Numbered from the stretch's first letter, positions 10,800-21,005 are shown. The stretch is DNA of 64,000 nucleotides from Lumbricus terrestris (GCA_949752735.1 OX457047.1:6638266-6702265); one strand, 5' to 3'. Notes: generated by a model from the sequence alone, not told the origin. A program made the numbers and translations.

Positions 10800-10935
10800 T
10801 CGAATGAGAATGACGATGATAATAATAATGATGACGATGACAGCGACGACGATGATGACTAAGGCGATAATGATGACAACGGCGACGACGACAACGACGA
10901 CGACGATGACGATGATGATGATGATGATGATCACG
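10800..10935. repeat. GAT/GAC microsatellite
   Basis: Degenerate GATGAC simple sequence ending in a pure GAT run. Confidence 0.9.
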
Positions 10936-11427
10936 ATTATCTGAACCCATTATATTTAACTCAACATTTTACTTACAAGTGCAATTTTCCATTTCAGAAC
11001 CAATGATCATTTCAGTGAATCGTTAAAACACTCACCAGCTGCAGTCATTCCGTGCAGATTGAAACCCCAACCGAATCCTCTCCCCCCCCCACATCCCCCG
11101 CCCCACGAACGATCAAACACCGGCAATCCTCCCCTCCAAAGAATAAGCATATTATGGCTTTTGAAGGCACAGGTGCGATTGAAAGTCCGGGTCCTCTTTG
11201 CGTTTGGACAATAATTGCCAGTAGTCGGATTGATCACCGTTTCCAAAGCCAATTACGGTCGATGAAACACGGTCATCAATTACTGGATAGACAACGGAGG
11301 AGGAAAAAGAAGAGGGACGTGAGAAAGAAAAGAAATGAGGGGTTGGAGAAGAAAAAAGAATACATCTTGCTAATCGACGCTTTCCGTCTTCTGCTACGAA
11401 AGCTTTCGTCAATGTGAAATCTTTGTC

Positions 11428-11543
11428 TCTTCTTTGTCTTCTTCTTCTTCTTTGTCTTCTTCTTCTTCTTCTTTGCCTTCTTCTTCTTCTTTGTCTTCTT
11501 CTTCTTCTTTGTCTTCTTCTTCTTCTTCTTCTTCTTCTTCTTG
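11428..11543. repeat. CTT microsatellite at a LINE 3' end
   Basis: CTTCTTCTT runs interrupted by TTTGTCTTC. On - it directly follows the LINE C-terminal coding remnant and may be its expanded tail. Confidence 0.85.
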
Positions 11544-11545
11544 GT

Positions 11546-11920
11546 TTCTCCTGCATGAGGTGTGCGTCAACGATGAGATCTCAACAGTATCTCTCATCTC
11601 CATGCTCTGCATCATTAGATTTTCTTTTATATTGTCTGTCCAACTGTTCGATTGTCTCCCTCGGCTTCTCTTTCCCTCCACATGCCCGCGCAGAGCTGCG
11701 GCTGGTAGCCTTTTGTCGTCCGTTCGCGTCAAGTGCCCGAATCGTGTGAGTCTTCTTTTTCTGATTCTTTCCTCCACTGTTTCTTTTGTCCCAGCTCCTC
11801 GCGAGTCACTTCGTCTCGGATTCTGTATAAACCGACTTCTACCCAAAATTATTCGCAGCCGACTCATAGTATTATCTGCAACTAGTTATCTTCTCTAGTC
11901 CTCTCTACGCATGCGCCAGC
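11546..11920 (-). pseudogene. LINE ORF2 C-terminal remnant
   Basis: Frame with ERIRKRRLTRFGHLTR, then LRGHVEGKRSRGRQ and WTDNIKENL, the R/K-rich FGH..GRP-type tail common to RTE-like non-LTR retrotransposons. The upstream part is frameshifted, and no reverse transcriptase core is present. Confidence 0.65.
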
Positions 11921-12000
11921 ACTCTGTGCTGTATACTAGGTTGCAATCACGGACGAGTCGTCAGTTATATAGGGATACGCGTGATTAGTCTAACGCCAAT

Positions 12001-12128
12001 TAAACCCTCGGGCTATTAAGGTTTTCCCAAATCGAACTTGTTTCGTATGGAATAAAATTTTGACATTTTAGTTCGCTGTATGGGGTTCATTTGGACACAT
12101 TTTTGAGGTAAAATCTGTGATGATACTG
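12001..12128. mobile_element. piggyBac MITE end fragment
   Basis: TTAAACCCTCGGGCTA, then AAATCGAACTTGTTTC, matches one end of the 980-bp family with the terminal palindrome deleted. Confidence 0.6.
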
Positions 12129-12154
12129 AAAATGCACGTCAGACACAATAAAGA

Positions 12155-12192
12155 TTGAACACCTTTAAGTCGTCTATTTATGCCATTGCCTA
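12155..12192 (+). promoter_or_regulatory. PSE-like core P10, TATA weak
   Basis: Core TTGAACACCTTTAAG. The slot is not TATA-like; P11 repeats the core 45 bp on. Confidence 0.35.
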
Positions 12193-12199
12193 TTTAAAT

Positions 12200-12237
12200 T
12201 TGAACACCTTAAAGTCATTGGTTTCTTAGGCTATATA
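12200..12237 (+). promoter_or_regulatory. PSE/TATA-like promoter P11
   Basis: Core TTGAACACCTTAAAG (one T short), slot CTATATA at 19 nt. Downstream TTCATTTGGTGAATAGTAG resembles the sequence after P15. Confidence 0.6.
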
Positions 12238-12540
12238 TGGCTCTTCATTCATTTGGTGAATAGTAGTTCACGAAAGACTGTTGTAAAAATATCGCTGTTC
12301 GGTAGGCGAATTCGTAGACCATACAGTGATACGAGTCGAAGCCCTGTCTTACCGTAAACTCATTGAGATCTATTATTAGGTGAACCAATGACATCTGACC
12401 CAATTATACTGGCGCGTTGCAGAGCAAAGAAAGGTCAGAGTAAGTAAGTTCGCAAGCTTTTAACTGATAACACGTATACTTTGGCAAAAGTAGTGGAGAG
12501 CGGAAAATTCTGTATGACTGTTAAGTATCTAATGACGACA

Positions 12541-12634
12541 CTAATCCTAACACTAACCCTAACCGACCCTAACCCTAACCCTAACCTTAACCCTAACCCT
12601 AACCCCAACCCTAACCCAAACCTTATCCTACTCG
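12541..12634. repeat. Interstitial telomere-like (CCCTAA)n
   Basis: About 15 hexamers, with CCCTAA dominant and CTAACA, CCTTAA, CCCCAA variants. Degenerate and flanked by ordinary sequence, so internal. Confidence 0.85.
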
Positions 12635-12832
12635 AACACACCAAGGTCTCCGATGCTCAAAATTTAACAATAAAGAACGCGAAAGTTAGCTATAATTACC
12701 TGTGCAAAGCGTTCGTCCATACATGAGGTCATTTTGTGAGAAAGTCTAGCCTAATAGCCAAACCAGAAACGTTTTATATTGCAATTCGTCCAAAATCGTT
12801 TTACCTTCCGCACATGTTGAGTTGTTGACACT

Positions 12833-13813
12833 TTAACCCTCAGGCTACCAAGCTTTTTTTGTAACACTGACTACCAAGGGGGGGTGGTTACCACCCCCCT
12901 GGATTTTGGGTTTGGTTTGAGATATCATAACTTGTAATACACCATTGGATTCAGCATTCATTTCTGCACAAAATGGTATATTTAGGTTTAGAAAATATGA
13001 AGGCACCTCGAAATTATGAATTTTTTACCATGGGTACCCGTCGATTCCACAAAATGTATGCTTACGCATAGGGAATATATTATATTCTGTGTGTTTTATA
13101 CATGATTTATAAATAAAAAGTAGTTTACATATAATAAAGTCCAATATTCAACTATAAAAACTAGTAATAAGTCTGTTTTATGTTAAATCAAAACAAAAAA
13201 ACATGTTTTAGCCGCTGAAAAACGTTTACGCACACATATCGGTTCGCGTTGCAAAAAACCCCAACATTTTTATACATTTTAATTTATTTTGAGCACTTCC
13301 GGTCATCAAATTTTAAATTATTTAGTATTAAAAAATAGCCCTAAATGCCCTCTACAGAATGGCCTCATTTATTTATATTAAAAAATAAATTATGGATAAG
13401 TTATAATAGAAAAAACATGACAATTTTATGAAAATAAAACACCTTTATATATATTTTAATTTATTTTGAGCACGTCCGGTTGTCAAAAGACAACTCAATG
13501 AGCATGGAAATGTAGCCCCACATTCCCTCTATAGAATGGTATAATTTGTGTCTCTTAATATTAAGGGGCGGAAAAGTTACAGACGATATTCTAGGGAAGG
13601 GGTGGTATCCACCCCCCCTGGTACCTTGGGTATATCGGGTGTAACTTTTGAACGGTAGGGGGCATCATCAAAACTTTTAGCTCAAAATGTGTCCCAATGA
13701 ACCCTTTACAGCTACCAATTTTTTCAAAATTTTATTCCAGACGGAACGCGTTTGATTTGCGAAAAACCTAGGGAGGGGTGGCAACCACCCCCCCTTGGTA
13801 GCCCGAGGGTTAA
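12833..13813. mobile_element. piggyBac-type MITE, copy 3
   Basis: Same orientation as copy 1 and very similar to it by eye. TTAA at 12833-12836 and 13810-13813, with ends CCCTCAGGCTACC and GGTAGCCCGAGGG. It sits 700 bp from the older fragment at 12001. Confidence 0.85.
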
Positions 13814-14499
13814 GAAAGGGATGGTGACTTTGGTGAGACAGCGTAAGTTGATTGATTGGGGTAAAAATAGATTCTAAAATCTGTATGAGTTTTACCAGGA
13901 AGTTTAACAGGGAAGTGAAGCCCTGCACTCGTATCACTGTATGGTCTACGAACTTGCGTTCGGTAGGTAAAATACAAAATCTCGCATGAGGATACTTCAT
14001 CGTTTATTGGTTAGTATTAGAAATGGAGTCAACAGAAATTACTGGAACAAATACACGTCAAGGGTCAAACTTAAAGATGGCCGACATTTGCGACGAAATA
14101 AAGCGTGTTTCGATAAGTTGATGTTAAGTCAAAGAAGACGAGATTACGTGAGAAATATTTCTTTAAGGAAATGTGAACAATTATTGTGCTATTGAAAATT
14201 ATAGCAGATGTGTCTTGATGTCTGAAATCCAGTATGGCGGCTATCAGACCGGTCACTGTCTTTAACCGCTTCATTATCACCGTAAGCTGTAAAAAATTGC
14301 ACATCTAAAATCTGTATCTTCTACATTTTCACTAAGCTAATAGGCCGACGAAAACACCGGTGGTCAAGGAGTTCATTATTTACAGTTGTGTGCTAACAGT
14401 GAATCACATTATTAGAATCACGTGGGTCATTTTCTGCCCAATCGATAAGAGGTATTAAGTAAAACATTTCAGAGTCGAGATCAACGACTTGTTAACACA

Positions 14500-14612
14500 A
14501 ACGATCGTCTCGACTTGCGAGTCTATTGAGTCGACGATATTTCGATCGACTCGACTTGACTTGACTTGACTTTAGTCGACACGACTTGGCCGGGTTACGA
14601 TCGATCGATCGA
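14500..14612. repeat. TCGA/CTTGA simple repeats
   Basis: TCGACTTGACTTGACTTGAC and GATCGATCGATCGA low-complexity stretch. Confidence 0.8.
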
Positions 14613-14773
14613 CTGCAGGATATAATTGGAATTATCGTAATGGATGATGCATCGTAGTTGAGTTGTTCGATTTGTTAAACTCTTGCAAGTATAAATATTC
14701 TGGATTAGAATATGCGATTCAAATCGCTGCAGAGTTTTCGCTAGCACTTGTTAATGTACTCAAATTGCCTCGC

Positions 14774-14811
14774 TTAGACACCCGCAAATCACTTTATCAT
14801 AATGCTAGAAA
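14774..14811 (+). promoter_or_regulatory. PSE-like promoter P12
   Basis: Core TTAGACACCCGCAAA, slot CTAGAAA (weak, same type as P1 and P39). Confidence 0.4.
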
Positions 14812-15039
14812 ACCAATAATCTTCGCGCAGTCTATAATTACCATTCCTTCTAGGGCATCGACTTTTTAGGTCAACGAAAACGCCTGCAGTATCCACAAGC
14901 TGTCCCTAGTGACAATGGCTGTTAAACAGATTATTTTCTCATCAACGGATTATTAATTCATCGAAGTCTGATGATGTGGGGAACGTTTTATCGAGGATCG
15001 AACGTAAAGAATCTGATCGAAGAAAATAATTCTTGCTAG

Positions 15040-15380
15040 GTTGAGTTGGATTAATTAAAAAGAATTCATGATTACATCGAAACTTAATTGATAAAAATAA
15101 TTCGTCCGAAAGCAGAATTTCGATTTACGAAAACAATTCACAATTAAATAGAAGCTGGATGGATGAAAATGGCCGTAGCTTAAACTGAAACTGAACTGAA
15201 GAAATGAATTCATTATTAAATGGAAGCTGGATTGAAGAAATCAATTCGTGCCAATATATAAGTTGGGCTGATGATAATAACTAATGAATAAGTGAGGCTC
15301 GCACGATGAAAAATAATTATTGCTAACACAGAAGTTGCGCTGAAGAAAAGAATTCATGACTAAGCAGAAGATGGATTTTA
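15040..15380. repeat. Diverged tandem repeat, roughly 50-bp period
   Basis: Several diverged copies of a GAAGAAAT..AATTCAT..GAAGCTGGA theme. No gene is visible between P12 and A5. Confidence 0.5.
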
Positions 15381-15740
15381 TACTGCCACTGAAAACCCAA
15401 ATTAGGCATTACGCTATAATAAAATAGAAAGATGTAAAGAGAAAGCTGTTCAAAATGATATAGATTCCTTGTTGCCACAAGTTGTAGGGGAGGGTGTCCC
15501 AAGGTGCCCCAAGACAAGTTGTGACGATTCAGTTTTCTCGCCGTCGTTTTGCTCGTTTATTTCTTATTATCATTCAATTAATAGACGATAATCTAGTCTT
15601 TGTGTGAACGAGTTTCAGTCTCTGTGTTGACAACATCCGACTTGCAGGTAATCATTTCGCTTTCAGCTACTAATCTTACGATTTTCGATTTTAAGTAATC
15701 ACTGTACGGACTCATTTAGAGATGAATTGTGTTTGGTGGT

Positions 15741-15824
15741 GGATCCGATTTGACCAGGGTCTATGACAACAGAGGCCGATACCCTGGACAGAAATTTGCT
15801 CGGCGTATTACGGCACTTGAGAGC
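15741..15824 (-). ncRNA. A-type hairpin element A5
   Basis: Complete A in - sense with stem CCAGGGT..ACCCTGG and loop TATCGGCCTCTGTTGTC. P13 lies 41 nt upstream. Confidence 0.5.
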
Positions 15825-15864
15825 TTAAACGTTAATTAATTAGAACGTTGGTTATCATGAACCA

Positions 15865-15902
15865 ATTTATTGCGTCGGACAATGCGATTAAAAGGTGTAT
15901 AA
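15865..15902 (-). promoter_or_regulatory. PSE/TATA-like promoter P13
   Basis: Core TTATACACCTTTTAAT, slot AATAAAT at 19 nt. About 45 bp here match P14, including sequence on both sides of the core. Confidence 0.6.
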
Positions 15903-15954
15903 TTCCGCCTATGATTTGTGTGCCCAAGACGGGACGTGTAAAGTGGTATGCTAT

Positions 15955-15996
15955 CATTGAAAAGTACTGTTGCTTCAGTTTAATGACACTGTGCCA
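15955..15996 (-). other. B-type element tail, separated by a SINE
   Basis: In + reading CTTCAGTTTAATGACACTGTG, the B distal end. Its proximal half is at 16338-16400, beyond the SINE at 16115. Confidence 0.4.
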
Positions 15997-16114
15997 TAGC
16001 AAACGATCAATTAATCAGATTCATAATCAATAATTACTTATTCTAGACTTCGGTCGGGTATCACTGTATATATAGTAAAATCGGTGTAAACGGACCGCTG
16101 CGTCTAATGGAAAC

Positions 16115-16310
16115 TGCAATTCGGTGGTGTAGTGGGTATGTTCGTTGCCTTGCAGCTGGATGGTTGCCTGTTCGAATCCACATCAAGTCGCCGCTTAGGG
16201 ACCTTGGACAAGTCTTTCACTTGCAATTGCTCAACGTTTCGTCGTGAAACTCCGATGCAGTGTCCGCTTTGTAGTGGGGAGCGCCTCTGAGTATAAATAT
16301 TGAAGGAGTG
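16115..16310 (+). mobile_element. tRNA-headed SINE (family C)
   Basis: Box A-like GGTGTAGTGGGTATG, box B-like TGTTCGAATCC, GAAACTCCGATGCAGTGTCC, tail GGGGAGCGCCTCTGAG. It is inserted between the two halves of a B element. Confidence 0.75.
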
Positions 16311-16337
16311 CTATAACAAGTGCACATACAAACAAAT

Positions 16338-16400
16338 AGTGTTGCTCTCCTCCGTTATCTAGTCATACGATTGGCACTGCGTGATGGGCGAGCAGTGTTG
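16338..16400 (-). other. B-type element B7, proximal half
   Basis: In + reading GCTCTCCTCCGTTATCTAG and GATTGGCACTGCG. P14 is 85 nt upstream in its sense. Confidence 0.4.
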
Positions 16401-16484
16401 AAGTTGCTGATCCGAGACGTGGGAATATTATAATGAGTGTCAGATACAACGTGTGAATCAGCTGCAATTAAGCCTAAACGACCT

Positions 16485-16522
16485 ACTTATTGCGTCGGAC
16501 AATACAATTAAAAGGTGTGTAA
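16485..16522 (-). promoter_or_regulatory. PSE/TATA-like promoter P14
   Basis: Core TTACACACCTTTTAAT, slot AATAAGT. Paralogue of P13. Confidence 0.55.
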
Positions 16523-16536
16523 TTCCGTCTATGATG

Positions 16537-16700
16537 TAAGTAAGTAAGTTACCAAGTATAGCCTTTATTACTCCATTGTGAAACTCACAATGGGACAAAC
16601 TGGAATAATACAATACAACACACGGAAGCAATAATAAAGAAAAGCAATATAGAAGGAAAGTAATGCAAAGCAAAGTTAATGTCAACATGTGCAAAGCATT
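16537..16700 (-). mobile_element. LINE 3' end, TTAC tail
   Basis: TTTATTACTCCATTGTGA and ACTCACAATGGGACA, with GTAAGTAAGTAAG outside, as in the LINE at 35117-35857. Confidence 0.6.
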
Positions 16701-16933
16701 CTAATAATGAATCCATTTAATGTTAATGCTTATTTAAAAAAATATTAGTGTAAGCATCTTGTGCATAACGACATCTTTTGGTTTCAAGAACCTCAAATTT
16801 AAACGATGTTTAAATTACCTTAACACGACAATAACAATTATCTTGCCTGTTCCAGATGTCCAAGCGGATGTGTCTTGAGGTGAAGCTGATAGACTTGTGA
16901 AGGACAGAGGTGAATGGAGATGATGCGTTAAGT

Positions 16934-16971
16934 TAGAACACCTTTAAGTCGTTAGTTTCTTAGGATATATA
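16934..16971 (+). promoter_or_regulatory. PSE/TATA-like promoter P15
   Basis: Core TTAGAACACCTTTAAG, slot ATATATA. Spacer GTCGTTAGTTTCTTAGG is close to that of P11, and so is the sequence that follows. Confidence 0.6.
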
Positions 16972-17383
16972 TATTCGTTAATTTGGTGAATAATGACTCA
17001 TAAAAGTTCATAGTCGGCCTGCCCGATTTGCAGACCTAGATTTACATGGAGAATGCTAAAGACTAATAACAAAATCGGAAGAAAAACTGCTATAAAAAAG
17101 AGATAAGGGTTAGCTTCTGCTTAGCATGGCTGTGTCATAAGAAGTATAATCATCGTTGCCGTTCTCAGTTCTTCATAATTCGGACTGTTACAAGCACATG
17201 AGCAAGATAGTAAGTAACCTATGTGTGATTTAACCGTCAGGCGATAGAAATATTGTTCCAGTATGTTGTTCATTTGGCCGTCTGGTTTGCAGCTAACAAT
17301 TTAATATAAATTATTTATGGACTAAAATGCATGACTTGGGCAGCAGCAAGGGGCTTCTACCAAATATTCCCATAGGCGCCGCA

Positions 17384-17421
17384 TTAAACACCTGCAAAAA
17401 TGACTTTTCTATTTTATTAAA
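17384..17421 (+). promoter_or_regulatory. PSE/TATA-like promoter P16
   Basis: Core TTAAACACCTGCAAAA, slot TATTAAA. A LINE fragment starts about 35 bp beyond. Confidence 0.5.
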
Positions 17422-17454
17422 TATTTGAGAACTGGTCAGTGAAGACTTTTGGAA

Positions 17455-17880
17455 TTGTAATTGTAATTGTAATTGTAATCGTACATTTATATAGCGCCAC
17501 TTCAAGAGAACTCCTCAGAGGCGCTCCCGACCTGACACCTAACCACAATCAAAGAGAATGGTTTTCAAACGTTTGCGGAAAAGGGGCAAAGAAATACAAA
17601 GAAGTTCATTGCGGAGACTAATAGGTAACTTATTCCAAAAAGACGGACCAACCATAGCAAAGCTACTATGAAGCACTGTGGAAGATCGAGCCCTAGGGAC
17701 AACCAGGTCACCATGCGTAGCAGAGCGAAGGAACCTACGGCCTGGGATGGACAGCACAGGTACACAGAGTTCCATAAGATAGATCGGAGCTTGGCATGCT
17801 AGGCAATTGCGCATGAACATTAAAATCTTAGACTCAATACGTTTTTGCATTGAAGACATAATGCGAATCCCTGTTTAAAA
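17455..17880 (-). pseudogene. CR1/L2-like LINE 3' end
   Basis: Codes on - for a C-terminal segment with RFLRSATHGDLVVPRARSS and GPSFWNKLPISLRN, typical of CR1/L2-type ORF2 ends. Then comes the UTR word GGGAGCGCCTCTGAGGAG and an (ATTACA)n tail at 17455-17480. Strongly 5' truncated. Confidence 0.75.
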
Positions 17881-17922
17881 CTGACATTATGCAGTCACCA
17901 ACACCAGTTGCTTGTATGTGCA

Positions 17923-17996
17923 TGGATGGATCCGATTTGACTAGGGTCTATGACAACAGAGGTCGTTACCCTGGACAGAAATTTGCTCGGCATATT
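17923..17996 (-). ncRNA. A-type element A6, promoter not found
   Basis: Stem CCAGGGT..ACCCTAG with the same C-A mismatch as A4. Proximal part lost after GCCGAGCAAAT. Confidence 0.4.
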
Positions 17997-18189
17997 TTTT
18001 CTTTTAATAAATGTACAAAATGATTACATGCAATTTACAAGATGGACTTGTATTCTCAGTGCAACATGTATGCACTGAAACGATGCACCACTAATTTAGA
18101 ATGTTCACATTGAGATTGTCAACACCGTGTCTTTTACGAAACGAAACTTTTTTCTTTTATTAAGAAATATTTACAGTGCCCACAGACTG

Positions 18190-18410
18190 CTTTTAGACAT
18201 GCAACAGTTCATTACTCATATGTATGTGCATGCTTTTAGACATGCGACAGTTCATTCCTCATATATTTATGTGCATGCTTTAGACATGCGACAGATCGTT
18301 AATCATATATTTATGTGCATGCTTTTAGACATGCGACAGATCGTTAATCATATATTTATGTGCATGCTTTTAGACATGCGACAGATCGTTAATCATATAT
18401 TTAAGTGCAA
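18190..18410. repeat. Minisatellite, 48-51-bp period
   Basis: About four and a half copies of a unit with TTTTAGACATGCGACAG and ATATATTTATGTGCATGC. The 130-codon frame over it is repeat-derived. Confidence 0.8.
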
Positions 18411-18419
18411 TATGCATAG

Positions 18420-18520
18420 TCTTTGTTACCACACAGTGACGTTAAATTGCAAATACTCATTCACTCCTATTCCTTTACCCAGGCTTGGGACAGGAACTGG
18501 CAGAGTGCAACCTGCATGAT
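18420..18520. other. B-type element B8, internally inverted
   Basis: Left half reads TTACCACACAGTGACGTTAAA (sense +), right half TTTACCCAGGCTTGGGACAGG (sense -). A7 and P17 lie to its right. Confidence 0.45.
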
Positions 18521-18521
18521 G

Positions 18522-18597
18522 TCCAGATTTGACGAGGGCCTATGACAACAGAGGCCGTTTACCTCGGAGCAAATTTGCTTAGCATAATACAGCTCTG
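18522..18597 (-). ncRNA. A-type hairpin element A7, variant stem
   Basis: In - sense: GAGCTGTATTATGC, then stem CGAGG..CCTCG around AACGGCCTCTGTTGTC. Same stem class as A3. Confidence 0.5.
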
Positions 18598-18613
18598 TGG
18601 CGAGGTTAAAGAA

Positions 18614-18651
18614 ATTTAGAGCCGTCTACCATTTGAATTAAAGGTGTGTAA
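18614..18651 (-). promoter_or_regulatory. PSE/TATA-like promoter P17
   Basis: Core TTACACACCTTTAAT, slot TCTAAAT. A7 then B8 follow on -. Confidence 0.55.
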
Positions 18652-18733
18652 AAGGACTGCGTTTCCCCGCATAAAATTTCAGTTTAGCTGACATCGTCAG
18701 TCAGCCATGGACTCGTTGTCGTCGTGACCATCC

Positions 18734-19017
18734 TCATTGCTGCGGATCGGGGATCAGAGTCGACGACGCCATCTTCCTCCATTGCTCTCTGTTCCTCGCG
18801 GTTCTCACACAGTCAGCCATCATCATCCCCGTCCATTCCTCTACGTCATCCATCCATCTTCTCCTCGGCCTTCCCCAAGCCCTTTTCCCGTCCAGATAGC
18901 CCTGACATATGAATGCCGGCAGCTTGTCTGCTCTGATCATGTGTCCGAAGTAGTTCAGCTTCCTTCCTTTCACCACCTCCAGCAGGCGCCGCTCCGGCTG
19001 CAGCTCTTCCAGTATTG
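18734..19017 (-). pseudogene. LINE ORF2 C-terminal remnant
   Basis: Frame with LEELQPERRLLEVVKGRK, NYFGHMIRADKLP and GKRAWGRPRRRWMDDVEEWTG, the C-terminus of an RTE-like non-LTR retrotransposon. No reverse transcriptase domain remains. Confidence 0.7.
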
Positions 19018-19315
19018 GGTCGTTTCATTTCGATTCATGGACTGGTGTCGGCATAATCTACTTTTGAACGTGCAATCTTATTTGGTTGAAATGATCCCTG
19101 AATGCTCGTTGTTACCGGTTGCGGACACAAACTCTCCTTCCTTTTCCCGATTCTAAATCTATCTATTAGTTTTGTAATAACTAATGCAAGTTTGCCATCA
19201 CTCACTTTGCAAATAACTGCTATGTCCATATTGGAGATTGAAAATGTAGAGATTGCTGAAAATATATAAATATTACATGGTTTTCTAAAAACATTCTTCT
19301 GTGAATCTATTCCTA

Positions 19316-19422
19316 TGGATGGATCCGATTTGACCAGGGTCTATGACAACAGAGGCCGTTACCCTGGACAGAAATTTGCTCGGCGTATTACAGCTCTTAA
19401 GAGCAGAGTACTAGACCAGTTA
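19316..19422 (-). ncRNA. A-type hairpin element A8, full length
   Basis: In - sense: ACTGGTCTAGTACTCTGCTC, TTAAGAGCTGTAATACGCCG, AGCAAATTTCTGT, stem CCAGGGT..ACCCTGG, then GGATCCATCC. P18 is 65 nt upstream. Confidence 0.55.
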
Positions 19423-19485
19423 TGTCCGTCATTTCTCTTTTACGTTTTTGAAGACGTCAGTACGATTACGAAGCGAAACTGGAAA

Positions 19486-19523
19486 CTATATGAAGCCGTT
19501 TTACCGTATATAAAGGTGTGTTA
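19486..19523 (-). promoter_or_regulatory. PSE/TATA-like promoter P18
   Basis: Core TAACACACCTTTATA, slot CATATAG at 19 nt. Confidence 0.6.
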
Positions 19524-19618
19524 AAATTGACTATGACTGTACTAAATGACTACATAGCGTTTAGCGACATTGTGCGGTGACCAAGGTTTTTGATTTATAA
19601 ATTGCAGCGTGTGAGAGA

Positions 19619-19655
19619 GACACCGACAGACAGACAGACAGACAGACAGACAGGT
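19619..19655. repeat. GACA microsatellite
   Basis: ACAGACAGACAGACAGACAG run. Confidence 0.9.
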
Positions 19656-19698
19656 GGACGGACCCAGGTAGAGACATGCAGCCAGTCAAATAGAAGGA

Positions 19699-20412
19699 AT
19701 CTAGGACGATTGATCACCGGACGATTGATCACTGCGGACGTTTGATCATCGACCGATTGATCACCGGACGATTGATCACCGGACGATTGATCACCGGTCT
19801 AGTGGTCGCTGCAATTTATTAAATGGGGATGAAAGAGATATGTCATAATTACCGCTAGTAGTAAACATCGTCGGTTTCTGTTAATTCTTAAATATGCACA
19901 CTGCAAATAGCACATCAGAAAAATATTATGTACGCATTCCAAATAGGCCTACACGTCTTTGTTCTTACGATTAAATGCCTATCGCAGTCCATCAAAGTGC
20001 TACGTCAAATTAGGCCTGATTGGCTTGTCTTATGCTTTACCCAAAACCCTCAGTTCTTGTTGTTGTATAAAAAGCGTTTTGTAAAAAGGATAAACAAATG
20101 CTCTTACTTAGCCTACTTGCGTTTAGTTGCAGATTTATCTGATTAGTTACCAGTTTAATAACGCTTGCCATTTCAGTATATTTTCGCATTTCACCCCTTA
20201 TAATTTCTCCACATATTACATTATGTGGTAGATTGACTCTGTGTCGTATCGTTTTATATAAATGTTTAATTGTTTATCTTTACTAGCGGCAATTACGACA
20301 TTTCTCTTTCATCCTTAGTTAATAAATTGCAATGACCACTAGACCGGTGATCAATAGTCCGGTGATCAAACGTCCGGTGATCAATCGTCCGGTGATCAAT
20401 CGTCCCCGCACC
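19699..20412. mobile_element. Foldback-like element with tandem-repeat ends
   Basis: The left end is several copies of a 14-15-mer, CCGGACGATTGATCA. The right end is the same in inverse orientation, ending at about 20407. The inverted homology continues inward (CTAGTGGTC and AATTTATTA). The direct repeat AATAGAAGGA lies at 19689-19698 and 20413-20422, possibly a target duplication. No transposase. Confidence 0.65.
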
Positions 20413-20691
20413 AATAGAAGGACAGCAGACTGACGAATGCTAATCAATAATTGTAGCATACGGTATCGCTCTTGTTATGTGCGTTTCAAGAGTATTGAAA
20501 CGACTAAGGCGGTATTTTATTTGCTTAAGGAACGTCATCGTTTGATGCTGTGTTCTTTAGATACGGTTGCCACGGAAGTAGCCAAGTACAATTACAATTA
20601 CAATAAAATAAATAGCGCGGTTTATGAGGCGGGCGGCGGTGCGCAGTACCCTGTTATGGGTCCCTCTCCGAGAAGTCGGAAGTCCACCGTA

Positions 20692-20752
20692 TAAGGCGCA
20701 TTAGCGTCGCTCTCCCTTTATTTCCAGGCTTGGGACTGGCACTTTCAAAGTG
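20692..20752 (-). other. B-type element B9
   Basis: In + reading GCATTAGCGTCGCTCTCCC, TTTCCAGGCTTGGGACTGGC. Confidence 0.5.
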
Positions 20753-20794
20753 CGAATAGTGGAAGAGAATATGGTTTGGATTTATGGACCTCGA

Positions 20795-20868
20795 GTGAAA
20801 CCATATCTTATGACAACAAAGGCCACTGCCGTCGTTAAAAATTTACTTTGTAACGTTACGGATATTGA
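20795..20868 (-). ncRNA. A-type element, degenerate
   Basis: TTATGACAACAAAGGCCAC keeps the loop word, but the stem is lost. It lies between B9 and A9. Confidence 0.3.
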
Positions 20869-20934
20869 ATGCGTGATAATCAACGCATTGCAAGCGCAGC
20901 TGGAAATTCAATCTTAGACAGATATTGGACCGAT

Positions 20935-21005
20935 CCAGATATTATGACGAGGGCTTATGACAACAGAGGCCGTTCACCTAAAAAAAGTAATGCATAATAC
21001 AGGTT
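20935..21005 (-). ncRNA. A-type element A9, stem weakened
   Basis: ACGAGGGCTTATGACAACAG keeps the loop and 3' arm; the 5' arm has decayed. P19 is 40 nt upstream, and B9 lies beyond it. Confidence 0.4.

Noticed and set aside
11152..11898. Arg-, Glu- and Ser-rich frames over the CTT tract
   Set aside because: Microsatellite readings; only the LINE C-terminal part is real coding relic.
12541..12634. A true chromosome end
   Set aside because: Degenerate hexamers with ordinary sequence on both sides.
18190..18410. CRISPR-like array (regular 48-51-bp period)
   Set aside because: The whole unit repeats, including would-be spacers, and the genome is animal; it is a minisatellite.
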